A stretch of 64,000 nucleotides of DNA from Pseudomonas sp. MF4836 (GTDB lineage: Bacteria > Pseudomonadota > Gammaproteobacteria > Pseudomonadales > Pseudomonadaceae), in NCBI RefSeq assembly GCF_002018875.1, contig NZ_MVOL01000007.1:310001-374000 (forward strand), written 5' to 3'. Positions 16,677 through 25,940 of the stretch are shown in pieces; positions within the stretch are counted from its first letter, which is position 1, and every line of letters starts with the position of its first letter. Under the pieces are notes generated by a model. The model ran no database searches. It was not told where the DNA came from and saw only the letters and a list, made by a program, of their open reading frames with translations. The translations under genes and the position numbers were made by a program.

Positions 16677-18334
16677 GAAGAAGGGGCACCGTTGGGTTGA
16701 ACGGGAGCCGGGCCGGCAGGCGCGGCGGCTTTGGTGGTGCTCATCAGCCACAGGCTGCGAATGAAGATCCAGATCATGGTCAGCACGGCAATCACCGCGA
16801 TCAGCATGAACACATCGTTATAGGCCAGCACATTGGCTTCGCGGGTGGCGGCGGTGGCCAGGCTGCGAATGCCCTGCAGGGTGCGCTGGTCGGGATCGGC
16901 GATCACCCCGCCGACCGCCGAGCCGCCGCTTTGCACCCGCGCCAGGACCCGGGGGTCGAGCAGGGTCAGGTGTTCGACGATATGGCTGGAGTGGAACTTC
17001 TCGCGCACGATCTGGAAGGTGCCGAGCAAGGCGGCGCCAATCAGCCCGCCGAGGTTCTGGCAGATGCCGAACAGCACCGAGAAACTCACCAGGTTGCGCG
17101 GGTTGGTCAGCACGTTGCGGGTGCCCAGGACCATGGTCGGGCCGAGGAAAAACGTGCCGCCGAAGGCCAGCAGAAACTGGCTGAAGTACATGTTGGCCGG
17201 GCGCGTCAGGTTGTTGGAGAAGCTGTCCATCACCGAGCCCGTGGCCATCAGTGCCAGGGAGATGATCAGCGGCATCAGCAGATGCGACGGGTTGATGGTC
17301 AGGGCGCTGGTGGCCAGCCCGGCGATGCTGCCCAGCAGCATCACGCCGTAGAGCATGCGCATCTGCTGGCTGCTCATGTTCAGCGCCTGCAGAAAGCCCA
17401 CGGCACCGGTGGACTGCTCCGACAGCACCATGCGGATCAGTATCACCGCCAGGGCCAGGCGGATAATCGCCCCGCTGCCCAACCAGCGGGTCATCAGCAT
17501 CGGGTTGCTGCGGTTATGTTCGATGCACAGGCCGGCCATGATCAGCACGATGGAACCGGCCGAGGCGACGCCGATCCACGGCGCTTCCAGCCACCAGTCA
17601 ATGCGCCCCAGGGACAGCACCGCACACAGCAGCGCCACACCACTGGCCAGCAGGGCAAAGGTCAGGAAATCGAGTTTTTCAAAGGTCTTGAAGCGGTCGC
17701 CCGGCGGCAGCTTGAGCAGCAGCACACAGCCCAGCGACGTCAGGGCCAGGCCCAGTTCGAACAGGTACAACCCGCGCCATTCGGCGATTTGCAGCAAGTC
17801 TTCGGAAAACAGCCGGGCCAGGGGCAAGGCCAGTTGCGAAGTGCCCAGGCCCAGGACCAGGGCTTTGAGGCGCCACTTCGCGGGGAAGGCCTGGATCATG
17901 TAGTACAGGCCCAGGGAACTCAGGGCCGCGCCGACCATGCCGTGGGCCGCGCGCACGGCGATGGCCGAGTTCAGGTCGTTGACGAACAGATGGCCGAAGG
18001 TCACCAGGGCGTAGAGCACCAGGAACACCTCGGTAAAGGCCCGCAGACCGAATTGCTGGCGAAACTTCACCAGCAGCAGGTTCATCGAGACGTTGGTCAT
18101 GACGTAGGCCGCGGGCAGCCAGGCCATTTCGGCGGTGGTCGCCCCGAGGGCGCCTTGCAGGTACGGCAGGTTGGCGATCACCAGGGAGTTGCCCAGGCCA
18201 CCGGTCAGCGCCACCAGCAAGCCGACCAGGGCATACGCCAGGCGCTTGCGGTTGGAGTGCAGCGGTGTCGAGGGCGAGCCGGGCAAGCTGGGCTTTTCGT
18301 GGGGCTGCCAGTTGCGCGGGACGTAGTGATCCAT
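16673..18334 (-). CDS. MFS transporter, DHA2/EmrB-like (14 transmembrane segments)
   Basis: A 553-residue inner-membrane drug:proton antiporter of the DHA2 type. It has a short basic N-tail, then about 14 hydrophobic segments. Typical elements are ALVGLLVALTGGLGNSLVIA, MAWLPAAYVMTNVSMNLLLV, VRAAHGMVGAALSSLGLYYM and LGTSQLALPLARLFSEDLL, with a large periplasmic loop before the last helix. It is followed by an EmrA-like adaptor gene with an ATGA overlap, so the two make a pump that should borrow a TolC-like channel. The TonB-independent export of toxic organic compounds is likely. No local regulator is visible. Confidence 0.9.
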   Translation of the reverse strand: MDHYVPRNWQPHEKPSLPGSPSTPLHSNRKRLAYALVGLLVALTGGLGNSLVIANLPYLQGALGATTAEMAWLPAAYVMTNVSMNLLLVKFRQQFGLRAFTEVFLVLYALVTFGHLFVNDLNSAIAVRAAHGMVGAALSSLGLYYMIQAFPAKWRLKALVLGLGTSQLALPLARLFSEDLLQIAEWRGLYLFELGLALTSLGCVLLLKLPPGDRFKTFEKLDFLTFALLASGVALLCAVLSLGRIDWWLEAPWIGVASAGSIVLIMAGLCIEHNRSNPMLMTRWLGSGAIIRLALAVILIRMVLSEQSTGAVGFLQALNMSSQQMRMLYGVMLLGSIAGLATSALTINPSHLLMPLIISLALMATGSVMDSFSNNLTRPANMYFSQFLLAFGGTFFLGPTMVLGTRNVLTNPRNLVSFSVLFGICQNLGGLIGAALLGTFQIVREKFHSSHIVEHLTLLDPRVLARVQSGGSAVGGVIADPDQRTLQGIRSLATAATREANVLAYNDVFMLIAVIAVLTMIWIFIRSLWLMSTTKAAAPAGPAPVQPNGAPSS

Positions 18335-18639
18335 TCAATGACCTTGTGCGGGCGTACGGTGACTCGATCAAGCCGGAAACTGCCAGGCAGTGTGCCGCAA
18401 AAGTACCGCGGGCTGGCAAGTACCTCGGCGTTTTTTGTGGGGAGCGCTACAGATCGGCGCGTAGCCGCTGCCGAGGCACGAGGCTGCGCTGGCCATGGGC
18501 AGCCCCGGCACTCCTTCAGGTGCCCCGGCGAAACTCGGATTGGCCGTTGACAAGCCGCCACAGCGCTGTAAATAATCCGCCAATGTCGTACGACAACGTA
18601 TGACAATGCCAACAATAACAATAAAACGGAGCCTCACCT
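18335..18639. promoter_or_regulatory. Divergent promoter region with a REP-like repeat and a uronate-type operator
   Basis: About 300 bases between the divergent pump and porin genes. Bases 18440-18510 hold a REP-like copy (GTAGCCGCTGCCGAGGCACG then GGCTGCGCTGGCC). Bases 18584-18606 hold a palindromic operator candidate, described separately. The porin ribosome binding site ACGGAG is at 18626-18631. Confidence 0.5.
18584..18606. promoter_or_regulatory. Operator candidate, GntR/FadR-type, before the porin gene
   Basis: TGTCGTACGACA (18584-18595) is a perfect 12-base palindrome followed by ACGTATGACAA, so on the other strand TTGTCATACG and TTGTCGTACG stand in tandem. A related sequence (18 of 22 bases) lies before udh at 20151-20172. 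The T-GT-N3-AC-A pattern resembles operators of FadR-type GntR regulators. Confidence 0.5.
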
Positions 18640-19917
18640 GTGACGACACTCGCCCGTCTGTTTGCCCGTTCGCCCACGCCCCAGACCCTCGCCCTGTACA
18701 GCTGCGCCGCCCTGACCCTGGCCATGCCCCTGTGCAGCCAGGCCGAAGGTTTTCTCGATGACACCAAGGCCACGCTGAACCTGCGCAACGCCTACTTCAA
18801 TCGCAACTTCACCAACCCCGCGTACCCCCAGGGCAAGGCCGAGGAATGGACCCAGAGCTTCATCCTCGACGCCAAGTCCGGGTTTACCCAGGGCACCGTC
18901 GGCTTCGGCCTGGACGTACTGGGGATGTACTCGGTCAAGCTCGACGGCGGCAAAGGCACCGGCGGCACCCAGTTGCTGCCCCTGGACCGTGACGGGCGTC
19001 CGGCCGACAACTTCGGCCGCCTGGGCGTGGCGCTCAAGGCCAAGCTGTCGCAAACCGAATTGAAGGTCGGGGAATGGATGCCGGTGTTGCCGATCCTGCG
19101 CTCCGACGATGGTCGCTCACTGCCGCAGACCTTCCGCGGCGGCCAGGTCACCTCCAGGGAAATCGACGGCCTGACGCTCTACGGCGGCCAGTTCCGCGGC
19201 AACAGCCCGCGCAACGACTCGAGCATGGAAGACATGTTCATGCAGGGTAAAACCGCTTTCACCTCGGACCGCTTCAACTTCGGCGGCGGCGAATACACCT
19301 TCAACGACAAGCGCACCCAGGTCGGCCTGTGGTATGCCGAGCTCACTGATATCTATCAGCAGCAGTACCTCAATCTGACCCACACCCAGCCCCTGGGCGA
19401 CTGGACCCTGGGTGCCAACCTCGGTTACTTCATCGGCAAGGAAGACGGCAGTGCCCTGGCCGGCGACCTCGACAACAAGACCGCGTTCGCCCTGCTCTCG
19501 GCCAAATACGGCGGCAGCACCTTGTATGTCGGCCTGCAAAAGCTCACCGGCGACAGCGCCTGGATGCGGGTCAACGGCACCAGCGGCGGCACTCTGGCCA
19601 ACGACAGTTACAACGCCAGTTACGACAACGCCCGGGAGAAATCCTGGCAACTGCGCCATGACTACAACTTCGCCGCCCTCGGCGTGCCCGGCCTGACCCT
19701 GATGAACCGCTACATCAGCGGCGACAACGTGCACACCGGGGCCATCACCGACGGCAAGGAATGGGGCCGCGAGTCGGAACTGGCCTACACCGTGCAGAGC
19801 GGTGCCTTGAAGAACCTCAACCTGAAATGGCGCAACGCAAGCATCCGCCGCGACTACAGCACCAACGAGTTCGACGAGAATCGGATATTCATCAGTTATC
19901 CGCTCTCCCTGCTCTAA
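18640..19917 (+). CDS. OprD-family outer-membrane porin
   Basis: A 425-residue substrate-specific porin. A signal peptide ends at about residue 35 (MPLCSQA), and the mature start EGFLDDTKATLNLRNAYFNR is the typical OprD opening. Further family marks are GFTQGTVGFGLDVLGMYSVK, LGVALKAKLSQTELKVGEWM and a C-terminal beta-signal ending in LSLL. The start codon is GTG at 18640, with ACGGAG eight bases upstream. The uronate genes follow in the same direction, and the operator candidate is shared with udh, so it probably admits galacturonate, glucuronate or aldarates. The exact substrate is inferred. Confidence 0.9.
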   Translation: MTTLARLFARSPTPQTLALYSCAALTLAMPLCSQAEGFLDDTKATLNLRNAYFNRNFTNPAYPQGKAEEWTQSFILDAKSGFTQGTVGFGLDVLGMYSVKLDGGKGTGGTQLLPLDRDGRPADNFGRLGVALKAKLSQTELKVGEWMPVLPILRSDDGRSLPQTFRGGQVTSREIDGLTLYGGQFRGNSPRNDSSMEDMFMQGKTAFTSDRFNFGGGEYTFNDKRTQVGLWYAELTDIYQQQYLNLTHTQPLGDWTLGANLGYFIGKEDGSALAGDLDNKTAFALLSAKYGGSTLYVGLQKLTGDSAWMRVNGTSGGTLANDSYNASYDNAREKSWQLRHDYNFAALGVPGLTLMNRYISGDNVHTGAITDGKEWGRESELAYTVQSGALKNLNLKWRNASIRRDYSTNEFDENRIFISYPLSLL

Positions 19918-19929
19918 AGCGCGGAAAGG

Positions 19930-20090
19930 TCGAGAAGAACAGCTGTAGCCACTACCGAGGAACGAGGCTGCGCTTGCCCTTGAGTACGCCGTCTTACATC
20001 CGGAAGAAATGCGGCGATTTCGAAGGCCAGCGTCCGAACGCAGCCCGAGCCTGCGGCAGCGGCTACAGCGGCGACCGGTAACAAAAGGCC
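19930..20090. repeat. REP-like repeat pair between porin and udh
   Basis: AGCTGTAGCCACTACCGAGG followed by GAGGCTGCGCTTGCCC near 19940-19980 faces GGCCAGCGTCCGAACGCAGC followed by CGGCAGCGGCTACAGC near 20030-20072. Together they form a large imperfect inverted repeat of the family seen at 4740-4806. Confidence 0.6.
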
Positions 20091-20150
20091 ACAGCTTTTT
20101 CGCGATCAGGCGTTGACAAAGGCCCCTTCAGATAACGAAACTCCGAAAAA

Positions 20151-20172
20151 GTCATACGACAACCTACAACAA
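20151..20172. promoter_or_regulatory. Operator candidate before udh
   Basis: The sequence runs GTCATACGAC AACCTACAACAA. It matches the element before the porin gene at 18585-18606 in 18 of 22 positions. It lies 33 bases before the udh start, where a repressor site would be expected. Confidence 0.45.
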
Positions 20173-20204
20173 TTTCAAGCAACGATCATTGATCAGGGTT
20201 TTCC

Positions 20205-21029
20205 ATGAACAGCACCCCCTCCCCGCGCAAACCCTTCAATCGCCTGCTGCTCACCGGCGCCGCCGGCGGCCTGGGCAAGGTCCTGCGCGAAAGCCTGCGG
20301 CCTTACGCTGAAGTCCTGCGGCTGTCGGACATCGGCGAAATGGCCCCGGCCGCCGGCCCCCAGGAAGAAGTGGTGCACTGCGACCTGGCAGACAAGCAGG
20401 CCGTGCATCAGTTGGTCGAAGGCGTCGACGCGATCCTGCACTTTGGCGGGGTCTCGGTGGAGCGGCCGTTCGAGGAGATTCTCGGGGCCAACATCTGCGG
20501 GGTCTTTCACATCTATGAAGCGGCGCGCCGCCATGGGGTGAAGCGCGTGATCTTCGCCAGTTCCAACCACGTGATCGGTTTCTACCAGCAGGACCAGAAG
20601 ATCGACGCCCACTCCCCGCGCCGCCCGGACAGCTACTACGGCCTGTCCAAGTCCTATGGCGAAGACATGGCGAGTTTCTACTTCGACCGCTACGGCATCG
20701 AGACCGTAAGCATCCGCATCGGCTCCTCGTTCGCCGAACCGCAGAACCGCCGGATGATGAGCACCTGGCTCAGCTTCGGCGACCTCACCCAACTCCTCGA
20801 ATGCGCGCTGTACACGCCGAATGTCGGCCACACCGTGGTCTATGGCGTGTCCGACAACCACAACGTCTGGTGGGACAACCACCTGGCCAGCGCCCTGGGG
20901 TACGCCCCCCGCGACAGCTCCGAAGTGTTCCGGGCCAAAGTCGAGGCCCTGCCGCTGCCGGCGGCCGACGACCCGGCGCGGATCTACCAGGGTGGCGCAT
21001 TTGTCGCGTCCGGCCCGTTCGACGACTGA
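20205..21029 (+). CDS. udh: NAD-dependent uronate dehydrogenase
   Basis: A 274-residue short-chain dehydrogenase/epimerase-type enzyme that oxidises D-galacturonate or D-glucuronate to the aldarolactone. The Rossmann motif LLLTGAAGGLGKVLRESL lies near residue 14. The catalytic Tyr-Lys pair is in SYYGLSKSYGEDMASFYFDR, and SSNHVIGFY and RIGSSFAEPQNRRMMSTW are typical of Udh. Its length equals that of known enzymes. The lactonase gene follows 50 bases later, then a TRAP transporter, giving an oxidative uronate pathway. The later steps (aldarate dehydratase and onward) are not in this window. Confidence 0.93.
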   Translation: MNSTPSPRKPFNRLLLTGAAGGLGKVLRESLRPYAEVLRLSDIGEMAPAAGPQEEVVHCDLADKQAVHQLVEGVDAILHFGGVSVERPFEEILGANICGVFHIYEAARRHGVKRVIFASSNHVIGFYQQDQKIDAHSPRRPDSYYGLSKSYGEDMASFYFDRYGIETVSIRIGSSFAEPQNRRMMSTWLSFGDLTQLLECALYTPNVGHTVVYGVSDNHNVWWDNHLASALGYAPRDSSEVFRAKVEALPLPAADDPARIYQGGAFVASGPFDD

Positions 21030-21079
21030 TCCACAGCGCCACGCATTGCCCATAACGTCATCAAGGGAACTGAGCCGTC

Positions 21080-21976
21080 ATGCAAGCAGAGTTGATTGTC
21101 GATGCACGCAATGCCGTGGGTGAAAGCCCGGTCTGGGTCGCCGAGGAACAGGCGCTGTACTGGGTGGATATTGCCGCCGGCGGCCTGCAACGCTGGAGCG
21201 CCCACAGCGGCCATGTCGATACCTGGACCGCCCCGCAAATGCTCGCCTGCATCGCCCGCCACAGCGACGGCGGCTGGGTGGCGGGGATGCAGAGCGGGTT
21301 CTTTCACCTGCACCCCCATAACGACGGCAGTCTCGACAGCGAGCCCTTGCCGAGCGTGGCCCACGCTCGCCCGGACATGCGCCTGAACGATGGGCGCTGT
21401 GATCGCCAGGGGCGCTTCTGGGCCGGGAGCATGGTCCTGGACATGGGCGCCAATGCCGCCGATGGCGCGCTGTATCGCTACCAGGCCGGTCAGGCAGGCC
21501 CGCTGGCAGCGCAACTGCAAGGCTTTATCGTGCCCAACGGCCTGGCCTTCAGCCCCGACGGGCAGACCATGTACCTCTCCGATTCCCATCCTTTAGTGCA
21601 GAAGATCTGGGCCTTCGATTACGACACCGACAGTGGCACTCCCTCCAATCGCCGGCTGTTCGTCGACATGCAGCGCTTTCTCGGGCGCCCGGATGGCGCG
21701 GCGGTGGACGCCGAAGGCTGTTACTGGATCTGCGCCAACGACGCCGGGCTGATTCACCGCTTTACCCCCGACGGCCGCCTGGATCGCTCCCTTACCGTAC
21801 CGGTGAAGAAACCCAGCATGTGCGCCTTTGGTGGCAGCCGCCTGGACACCCTGTTCGTGACCTCGATCCGCCCCGGCAACGAGCCGGACCCACAGTCCCT
21901 GGCCGGAGGCGTGTTTGCCTTGAACCCGGGTGTCACGGGCCTGGCCGAGCCGCTGTTCAAGGGCCTGGCCGGCTGA
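21080..21976 (+). CDS. SMP-30/gluconolactonase family lactonase
   Basis: A 298-residue six-bladed beta-propeller of the regucalcin type. Family marks are GESPVWVAEEQALYWVDIAA with a metal Glu near residue 14, RLNDGRCDRQGRFWAGSM with the conserved Asn and Asp, GFIVPNGLAFSPDGQTMYLS and DGAAVDAEGCYWICANDAG. The ligands are those for a divalent cation. Next to udh, it should hydrolyse the galactaro- or glucarolactone that Udh makes. AGGGAA precedes the ATG. Confidence 0.9.
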   Translation: MQAELIVDARNAVGESPVWVAEEQALYWVDIAAGGLQRWSAHSGHVDTWTAPQMLACIARHSDGGWVAGMQSGFFHLHPHNDGSLDSEPLPSVAHARPDMRLNDGRCDRQGRFWAGSMVLDMGANAADGALYRYQAGQAGPLAAQLQGFIVPNGLAFSPDGQTMYLSDSHPLVQKIWAFDYDTDSGTPSNRRLFVDMQRFLGRPDGAAVDAEGCYWICANDAGLIHRFTPDGRLDRSLTVPVKKPSMCAFGGSRLDTLFVTSIRPGNEPDPQSLAGGVFALNPGVTGLAEPLFKGLAG

Positions 21977-22050
21977 ACCCGGGCCAGGCACCGCACCCTG
22001 TTTACCGCATCGCTGCTCTTTGAATAAAAACAACAAAACGGAGATCCACC

Positions 22051-23022
22051 ATGAATTTCAAACGCACCATGCTCGTCGTCGCCCTCCCCCTGGCCTTCAG
22101 CGTCTCGACCCTGGCCCAGGCCCTGGAAATCAAGTTCGCCGATATCCACCCCGCCGGCTACCCGACCGTGGTCGCTGAAGAAAACATGGGCAAGACCCTG
22201 GTCAAGGAGAGCAATGGCCAGCTGACTTTCAAGATGTTCGCCGGCGGCGTGCTCGGTTCCGAGAAGGAAGTGATCGAACAGGCCCAGGTCGGGGCGATCC
22301 AGATGGCCCGGGTCAGCCTCGGCATCGTCGGCCCGGTGGTGCCGGACGTGAATGTGTTCAACATGCCGTTCGTGTTCCGCGACCAGGCCCATATGCGCAA
22401 GATCATCGACGGCGAGATCGGCCAGGAAATCCTCGACAAGATCACCCAGTCCGAATTCAACCTGGTGGCCCTGGCCTGGATGGACGGCGGCACGCGCAAC
22501 CTCTACACCAAGAAGCCGGTGCGCAGCCTGGCCGACCTCAAGGGCATGAAGATCCGCGTGCAGGGCAACCCGATGTTCATCGAAACCATCAATGCCATGG
22601 GCGGCAACGGCATTGCCATGGACACCGGCGAGATCTTCAGCGCCCTGCAGACCGGGGTCATCGACGGCGCAGAAAACAACCCGCCCACCATGCTGGAACA
22701 CAACCACTATCAGAATGCCAAGTTCTACAGCCTGACCGGGCACCTGATCCTCCCGGAACCCCTGGTGATGTCCAAGACCACCTGGAACAAGCTCACCCCC
22801 GAGCAGCAGACCCTGGTGACCAAGGCCGCCAAGGCCGCGCAGTTTGAAGAGCGCCAACTGTGGGATGCCAAGTCCGCCAGCAGCGAAGCCAAGCTCAAGG
22901 CCGCCGGGGTGGAATTTATCGTGGTCGACAAAAAGCCCTTCTATGACGCCACCGCCGACATTCGCCAGAAGTACGGCGCGCCCTACGCCGAGCTGATGAC
23001 CCGCATCGAAGCCGTCGAATAA
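22051..23022 (+). CDS. TRAP transporter solute-binding protein, DctP family
   Basis: A 323-residue periplasmic binding protein that delivers an organic acid to the TRAP permease encoded next. The signal peptide ends LAQA near residue 25, and the mature part begins LEIKFADIHPAGYPTVVAEE. DctP signatures include GQLTFKMFAGGVLGSEKEVI, GMKIRVQGNPMFIETINAMG with the carboxylate-binding Arg, and GVIDGAENNPPTMLEHNHYQ. GGAG lies before the ATG. With udh and the lactonase upstream, the ligand is probably a uronate or aldarate. Confidence 0.92.
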   Translation: MNFKRTMLVVALPLAFSVSTLAQALEIKFADIHPAGYPTVVAEENMGKTLVKESNGQLTFKMFAGGVLGSEKEVIEQAQVGAIQMARVSLGIVGPVVPDVNVFNMPFVFRDQAHMRKIIDGEIGQEILDKITQSEFNLVALAWMDGGTRNLYTKKPVRSLADLKGMKIRVQGNPMFIETINAMGGNGIAMDTGEIFSALQTGVIDGAENNPPTMLEHNHYQNAKFYSLTGHLILPEPLVMSKTTWNKLTPEQQTLVTKAAKAAQFEERQLWDAKSASSEAKLKAAGVEFIVVDKKPFYDATADIRQKYGAPYAELMTRIEAVE

Positions 23023-23100
23023 CCCTGCGTCTCCTCTCATAGAAGGCCCTGTCTGCCCGTGGCCCAGCGCCCCGGGCCGGCCCGGTTACGGTGAAACCCG

Positions 23101-23628
23101 ATGAAGAATCTGTTGCTGCGCCTCAATGACAAGCTCTATATGGCCTGCATCTGGGTCGCCGGGCTGTCGATCCTGGCGATCTCCCTGATCATCCCCTGGG
23201 GCGTGTTCGCCCGTTACATCCTCGGCACGGGCGCCAGCTGGCCGGAACCCACCGCCATCCTGCTGATGATGGTGTTCACTTTTATCGGCGCCGCTGCCAG
23301 TTATCGCGCCGGCGCCCATATGGCGGTGGCGATGCTCACCGACCGCCTGCCGACCGCGGTCAAGTCCGCGGCCTCGATCGTCGCGCAACTGTTGATGGCC
23401 ACCATGTGCCTGTTCATGGCCATCTGGGGCACCAAGCTCTGCCTGTCGACCTGGAACCAGTTCATGAGCGCCCTGCCGACCCTGCGGGTGGGTATTACCT
23501 CTATGCCGATCCCGGTGGGTGGGTTCCTGACCCTGATCTTTGTCCTGGAAAAACTCCTGTTGGGTGACCAGAGCCAGCGCCGCGTGGTGCGTTTCGACCT
23601 GGTCGAAGAAAACGAAGGGGCTGCATAA
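23101..23628 (+). CDS. TRAP transporter small permease, DctQ family
   Basis: A 175-residue inner-membrane subunit with four transmembrane segments. It opens LLLRLNDKLYMACIWVAGLS and contains ILGTGASWPEPTAILLMMVF, with the Trp-x-Glu-Glu-type region replaced by WPEP, and AASYRAGAHMAVAMLTDRLP. These are normal DctQ features. The stop TAA is immediately followed by the ATG of the large permease, so the two are coupled. Confidence 0.92.
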   Translation: MKNLLLRLNDKLYMACIWVAGLSILAISLIIPWGVFARYILGTGASWPEPTAILLMMVFTFIGAAASYRAGAHMAVAMLTDRLPTAVKSAASIVAQLLMATMCLFMAIWGTKLCLSTWNQFMSALPTLRVGITSMPIPVGGFLTLIFVLEKLLLGDQSQRRVVRFDLVEENEGAA

Positions 23629-24909
23629 ATGGACGCTCTGATCCTGTTGGGCAGTTTTATCGGCTTGATCCTGATCGGCATGCCGGTCGCCTATGCGTTG
23701 GGGCTGTCGGCGCTGATCGGCGCCTGGTGGATCGATATTCCGTTCCAGGCCCTGATGATCCAGGTGGCCGGGGGCGTCAACAAATTCTCGCTGCTGGCCA
23801 TTCCATTCTTCGTCCTGGCCGGGGCGATCATGGCCGAGGGCGGTATGTCGCGGCGGCTGGTGGCGTTCGCCGGGGTGCTGGTGGGGTTCGTGCGTGGCGG
23901 GCTGTCGCTGGTCAACATCATGGCCTCGACCTTTTTCGGCGCGATCTCCGGCTCTTCGGTGGCCGACACCGCGTCGGTGGGCTCGGTGCTGATTCCGGAA
24001 ATGGAGCGCCAGGGCTACCCCCGGGACTTCTCCACCGCCGTCACGGTCAGCGGTTCGGTGCAGGCCCTGCTGACCCCGCCCAGCCATAACTCGGTGCTCT
24101 ACTCCCTGGCGGCCGGCGGCACGGTGTCGATTGCGTCGCTGTTCATGGCCGGTATCGTGCCGGGGCTGCTGATGAGCGCGAGCCTGATGGTGCTGTGCCT
24201 GATCTTCGCCAAGAAGCGCAACTACCCCAAGGGCCAGGTGATCCCCCTCAGGCAGGCGCTGAAAATCTGCGGTGAAGCCCTGTGGGGCATGATGGCGATG
24301 GTGATTATCCTCGGCGGGATTCTGTCCGGGATCTTCACCGCCACCGAATCGGCGGCGATCGCTGTGCTGTGGGCGTTTTTCGTCACCATGTTCATCTACC
24401 GCGACTACAAATGGCGCGACCTGCCCAAGCTGATGCACCGCACGGTGCGCACCATTTCCATCGTGATGATCCTGATCGCCTTCGCCGCGAGCTTCGGCTA
24501 CATCATGACCCTGATGCAGATCCCGGCGAAGATCACCACTGCGTTCCTGACCCTGTCGGACAACCGCTACGTGATCCTGATGTGCATCAACGTGATGTTG
24601 CTGCTGATCGGCACGGTGATGGACATGGCGCCGCTGATCCTGATCCTCACCCCGATTTTGCTGCCGGTGATTGTCGGTATCGGCGTCGACCCGGTGCAGT
24701 TCGGCATGATCATGCTGGTCAACCTGGGCATCGGCCTGATCACGCCGCCGGTGGGCTCGGTGCTGTTCGTCGGCTCGGCGGTGGGCAAGGTCAGTATCGA
24801 AAGCACGGTCAAGGCACTGCTACCGTTCTACGGCATGCTGTTTCTGGTGCTGATGGCCGTGACCTACATCCCTGCGCTGTCGCTGTGGCTGCCAAGCCTG
24901 GTGCTGTAA
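23629..24909 (+). CDS. TRAP transporter large permease, DctM family
   Basis: A 426-residue inner-membrane subunit that carries the substrate with sodium. It shows about 12 hydrophobic segments. DctM marks include GMPVAYALGLSALIGAWWID, LLAIPFFVLAGAIMAEGGMS, ASTFFGAISGSSVADTASVG, TPPSHNSVLYSLAAGGTVSI and NLGIGLITPPVGSVLFVGSA. It is the last of three TRAP genes and is followed after 34 bases by the mutarotase gene. Confidence 0.94.
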   Translation: MDALILLGSFIGLILIGMPVAYALGLSALIGAWWIDIPFQALMIQVAGGVNKFSLLAIPFFVLAGAIMAEGGMSRRLVAFAGVLVGFVRGGLSLVNIMASTFFGAISGSSVADTASVGSVLIPEMERQGYPRDFSTAVTVSGSVQALLTPPSHNSVLYSLAAGGTVSIASLFMAGIVPGLLMSASLMVLCLIFAKKRNYPKGQVIPLRQALKICGEALWGMMAMVIILGGILSGIFTATESAAIAVLWAFFVTMFIYRDYKWRDLPKLMHRTVRTISIVMILIAFAASFGYIMTLMQIPAKITTAFLTLSDNRYVILMCINVMLLLIGTVMDMAPLILILTPILLPVIVGIGVDPVQFGMIMLVNLGIGLITPPVGSVLFVGSAVGKVSIESTVKALLPFYGMLFLVLMAVTYIPALSLWLPSLVL

Positions 24910-24943
24910 ACCACGGTCGCTGCCCGTCGAGGACGGGCGGCAT

Positions 24944-25846
24944 TTGACCCTCAAACCCTTTGCCCTGGTGCCGCTGATGCTCCCCACCCTGCTCACCCTT
25001 GACGATGGAATCACCCGCCTGACCCTGGCTCCGGACATCGGCGCCAGCCTGGTTAACTGGAGCGTGTCTGCCAGCGGCCAGGCCCTGCTGCGCCACAGCG
25101 ATGAAGCGGCACTGGCCAGTGGCCTGCCGGGCAAGCTCGGTGGCTACGCCCTGGCGCCCTGGTCGAACCGTATTGCCGAGGGCGGCTTCCAATGCCCCGA
25201 CGGCTGGCTGGCCCTGGAGGCCAACACCCTGACCGACCCGCGGCCGATTCACGGCAGCGCCTGGCAGCAGCCCTGGCAGGTGCTGGAACAGCGGCCCGAC
25301 CACGTGCTGCTGCAACTGGACAGCAGCACCCCCTTCGCCTACCGCGCCCGGCAGCGGATCCGTCTCGACCAGGGGCGCCTGAGCATCGAGCTGCAGGTCA
25401 CCCACCTGGCTCCACAGCCCGCCTGGCATGGGCTGGGCCTGCACCCCTATTTCCCCCGCAGCACCCATAGCCGCCTGCAGGCCCGGGCGCGGCAGGTGTG
25501 GCATTGCGATGAGTCGCGCCTGCCCACGCAATTGGCCGATCTGCCCGCATCCTGGGATTTCCGGCAGCCCCAGGGCCTGCCCGGGTCACTGGTGGACAAC
25601 GGGTTCAGCGGCTGGGACGGCGAATGCCTGATCATCGAACCAGAGGCCGGTTATCAGCTGCACTGCCGGGCCAGCGGCTGTGATTACTTCCTGCTGTACT
25701 GCCCGCCCGACAAGGATTTTTTCTGCTTCGAACCGGTCAGCCACCCGGTCAACGCCCACCACCTGCCCGGGCACCCGGGGCTGCGCCTGCTGGAGCAGGG
25801 GCAATCCATCGAACTGGGGTTCAGCCTGCACTATCAAACGCTGTAA
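24944..25846 (+). CDS. Aldose 1-epimerase family protein (mutarotase)
   Basis: A 300-residue galactose-mutarotase-like protein. Conserved parts are LAPWSNRIAEGGFQCPDG, IHGSAWQQPWQVLEQ with the first catalytic His, GLGLHPYFPR with the second, and FEPVSHPVNAHHLPGHPGL near the end. It probably interconverts alpha and beta anomers of the sugar or uronate handled by this cluster, feeding the form that Udh prefers. The start is taken as TTG at 24944 because GAGGA lies ten bases upstream. An ATG at 24977 is possible and would shorten it by 11 residues. It follows dctM in the same direction. Confidence 0.85.
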   Translation: MTLKPFALVPLMLPTLLTLDDGITRLTLAPDIGASLVNWSVSASGQALLRHSDEAALASGLPGKLGGYALAPWSNRIAEGGFQCPDGWLALEANTLTDPRPIHGSAWQQPWQVLEQRPDHVLLQLDSSTPFAYRARQRIRLDQGRLSIELQVTHLAPQPAWHGLGLHPYFPRSTHSRLQARARQVWHCDESRLPTQLADLPASWDFRQPQGLPGSLVDNGFSGWDGECLIIEPEAGYQLHCRASGCDYFLLYCPPDKDFFCFEPVSHPVNAHHLPGHPGLRLLEQGQSIELGFSLHYQTL

Positions 25847-25940
25847 ACCATCGATGCCTTGACGCCATCGCCTCATGCACGGCAAATAGCGCTCTGGCCG
25901 CAACCCGGCGCAACCCGTGCACCTTGAGGAACCCCGCGCC

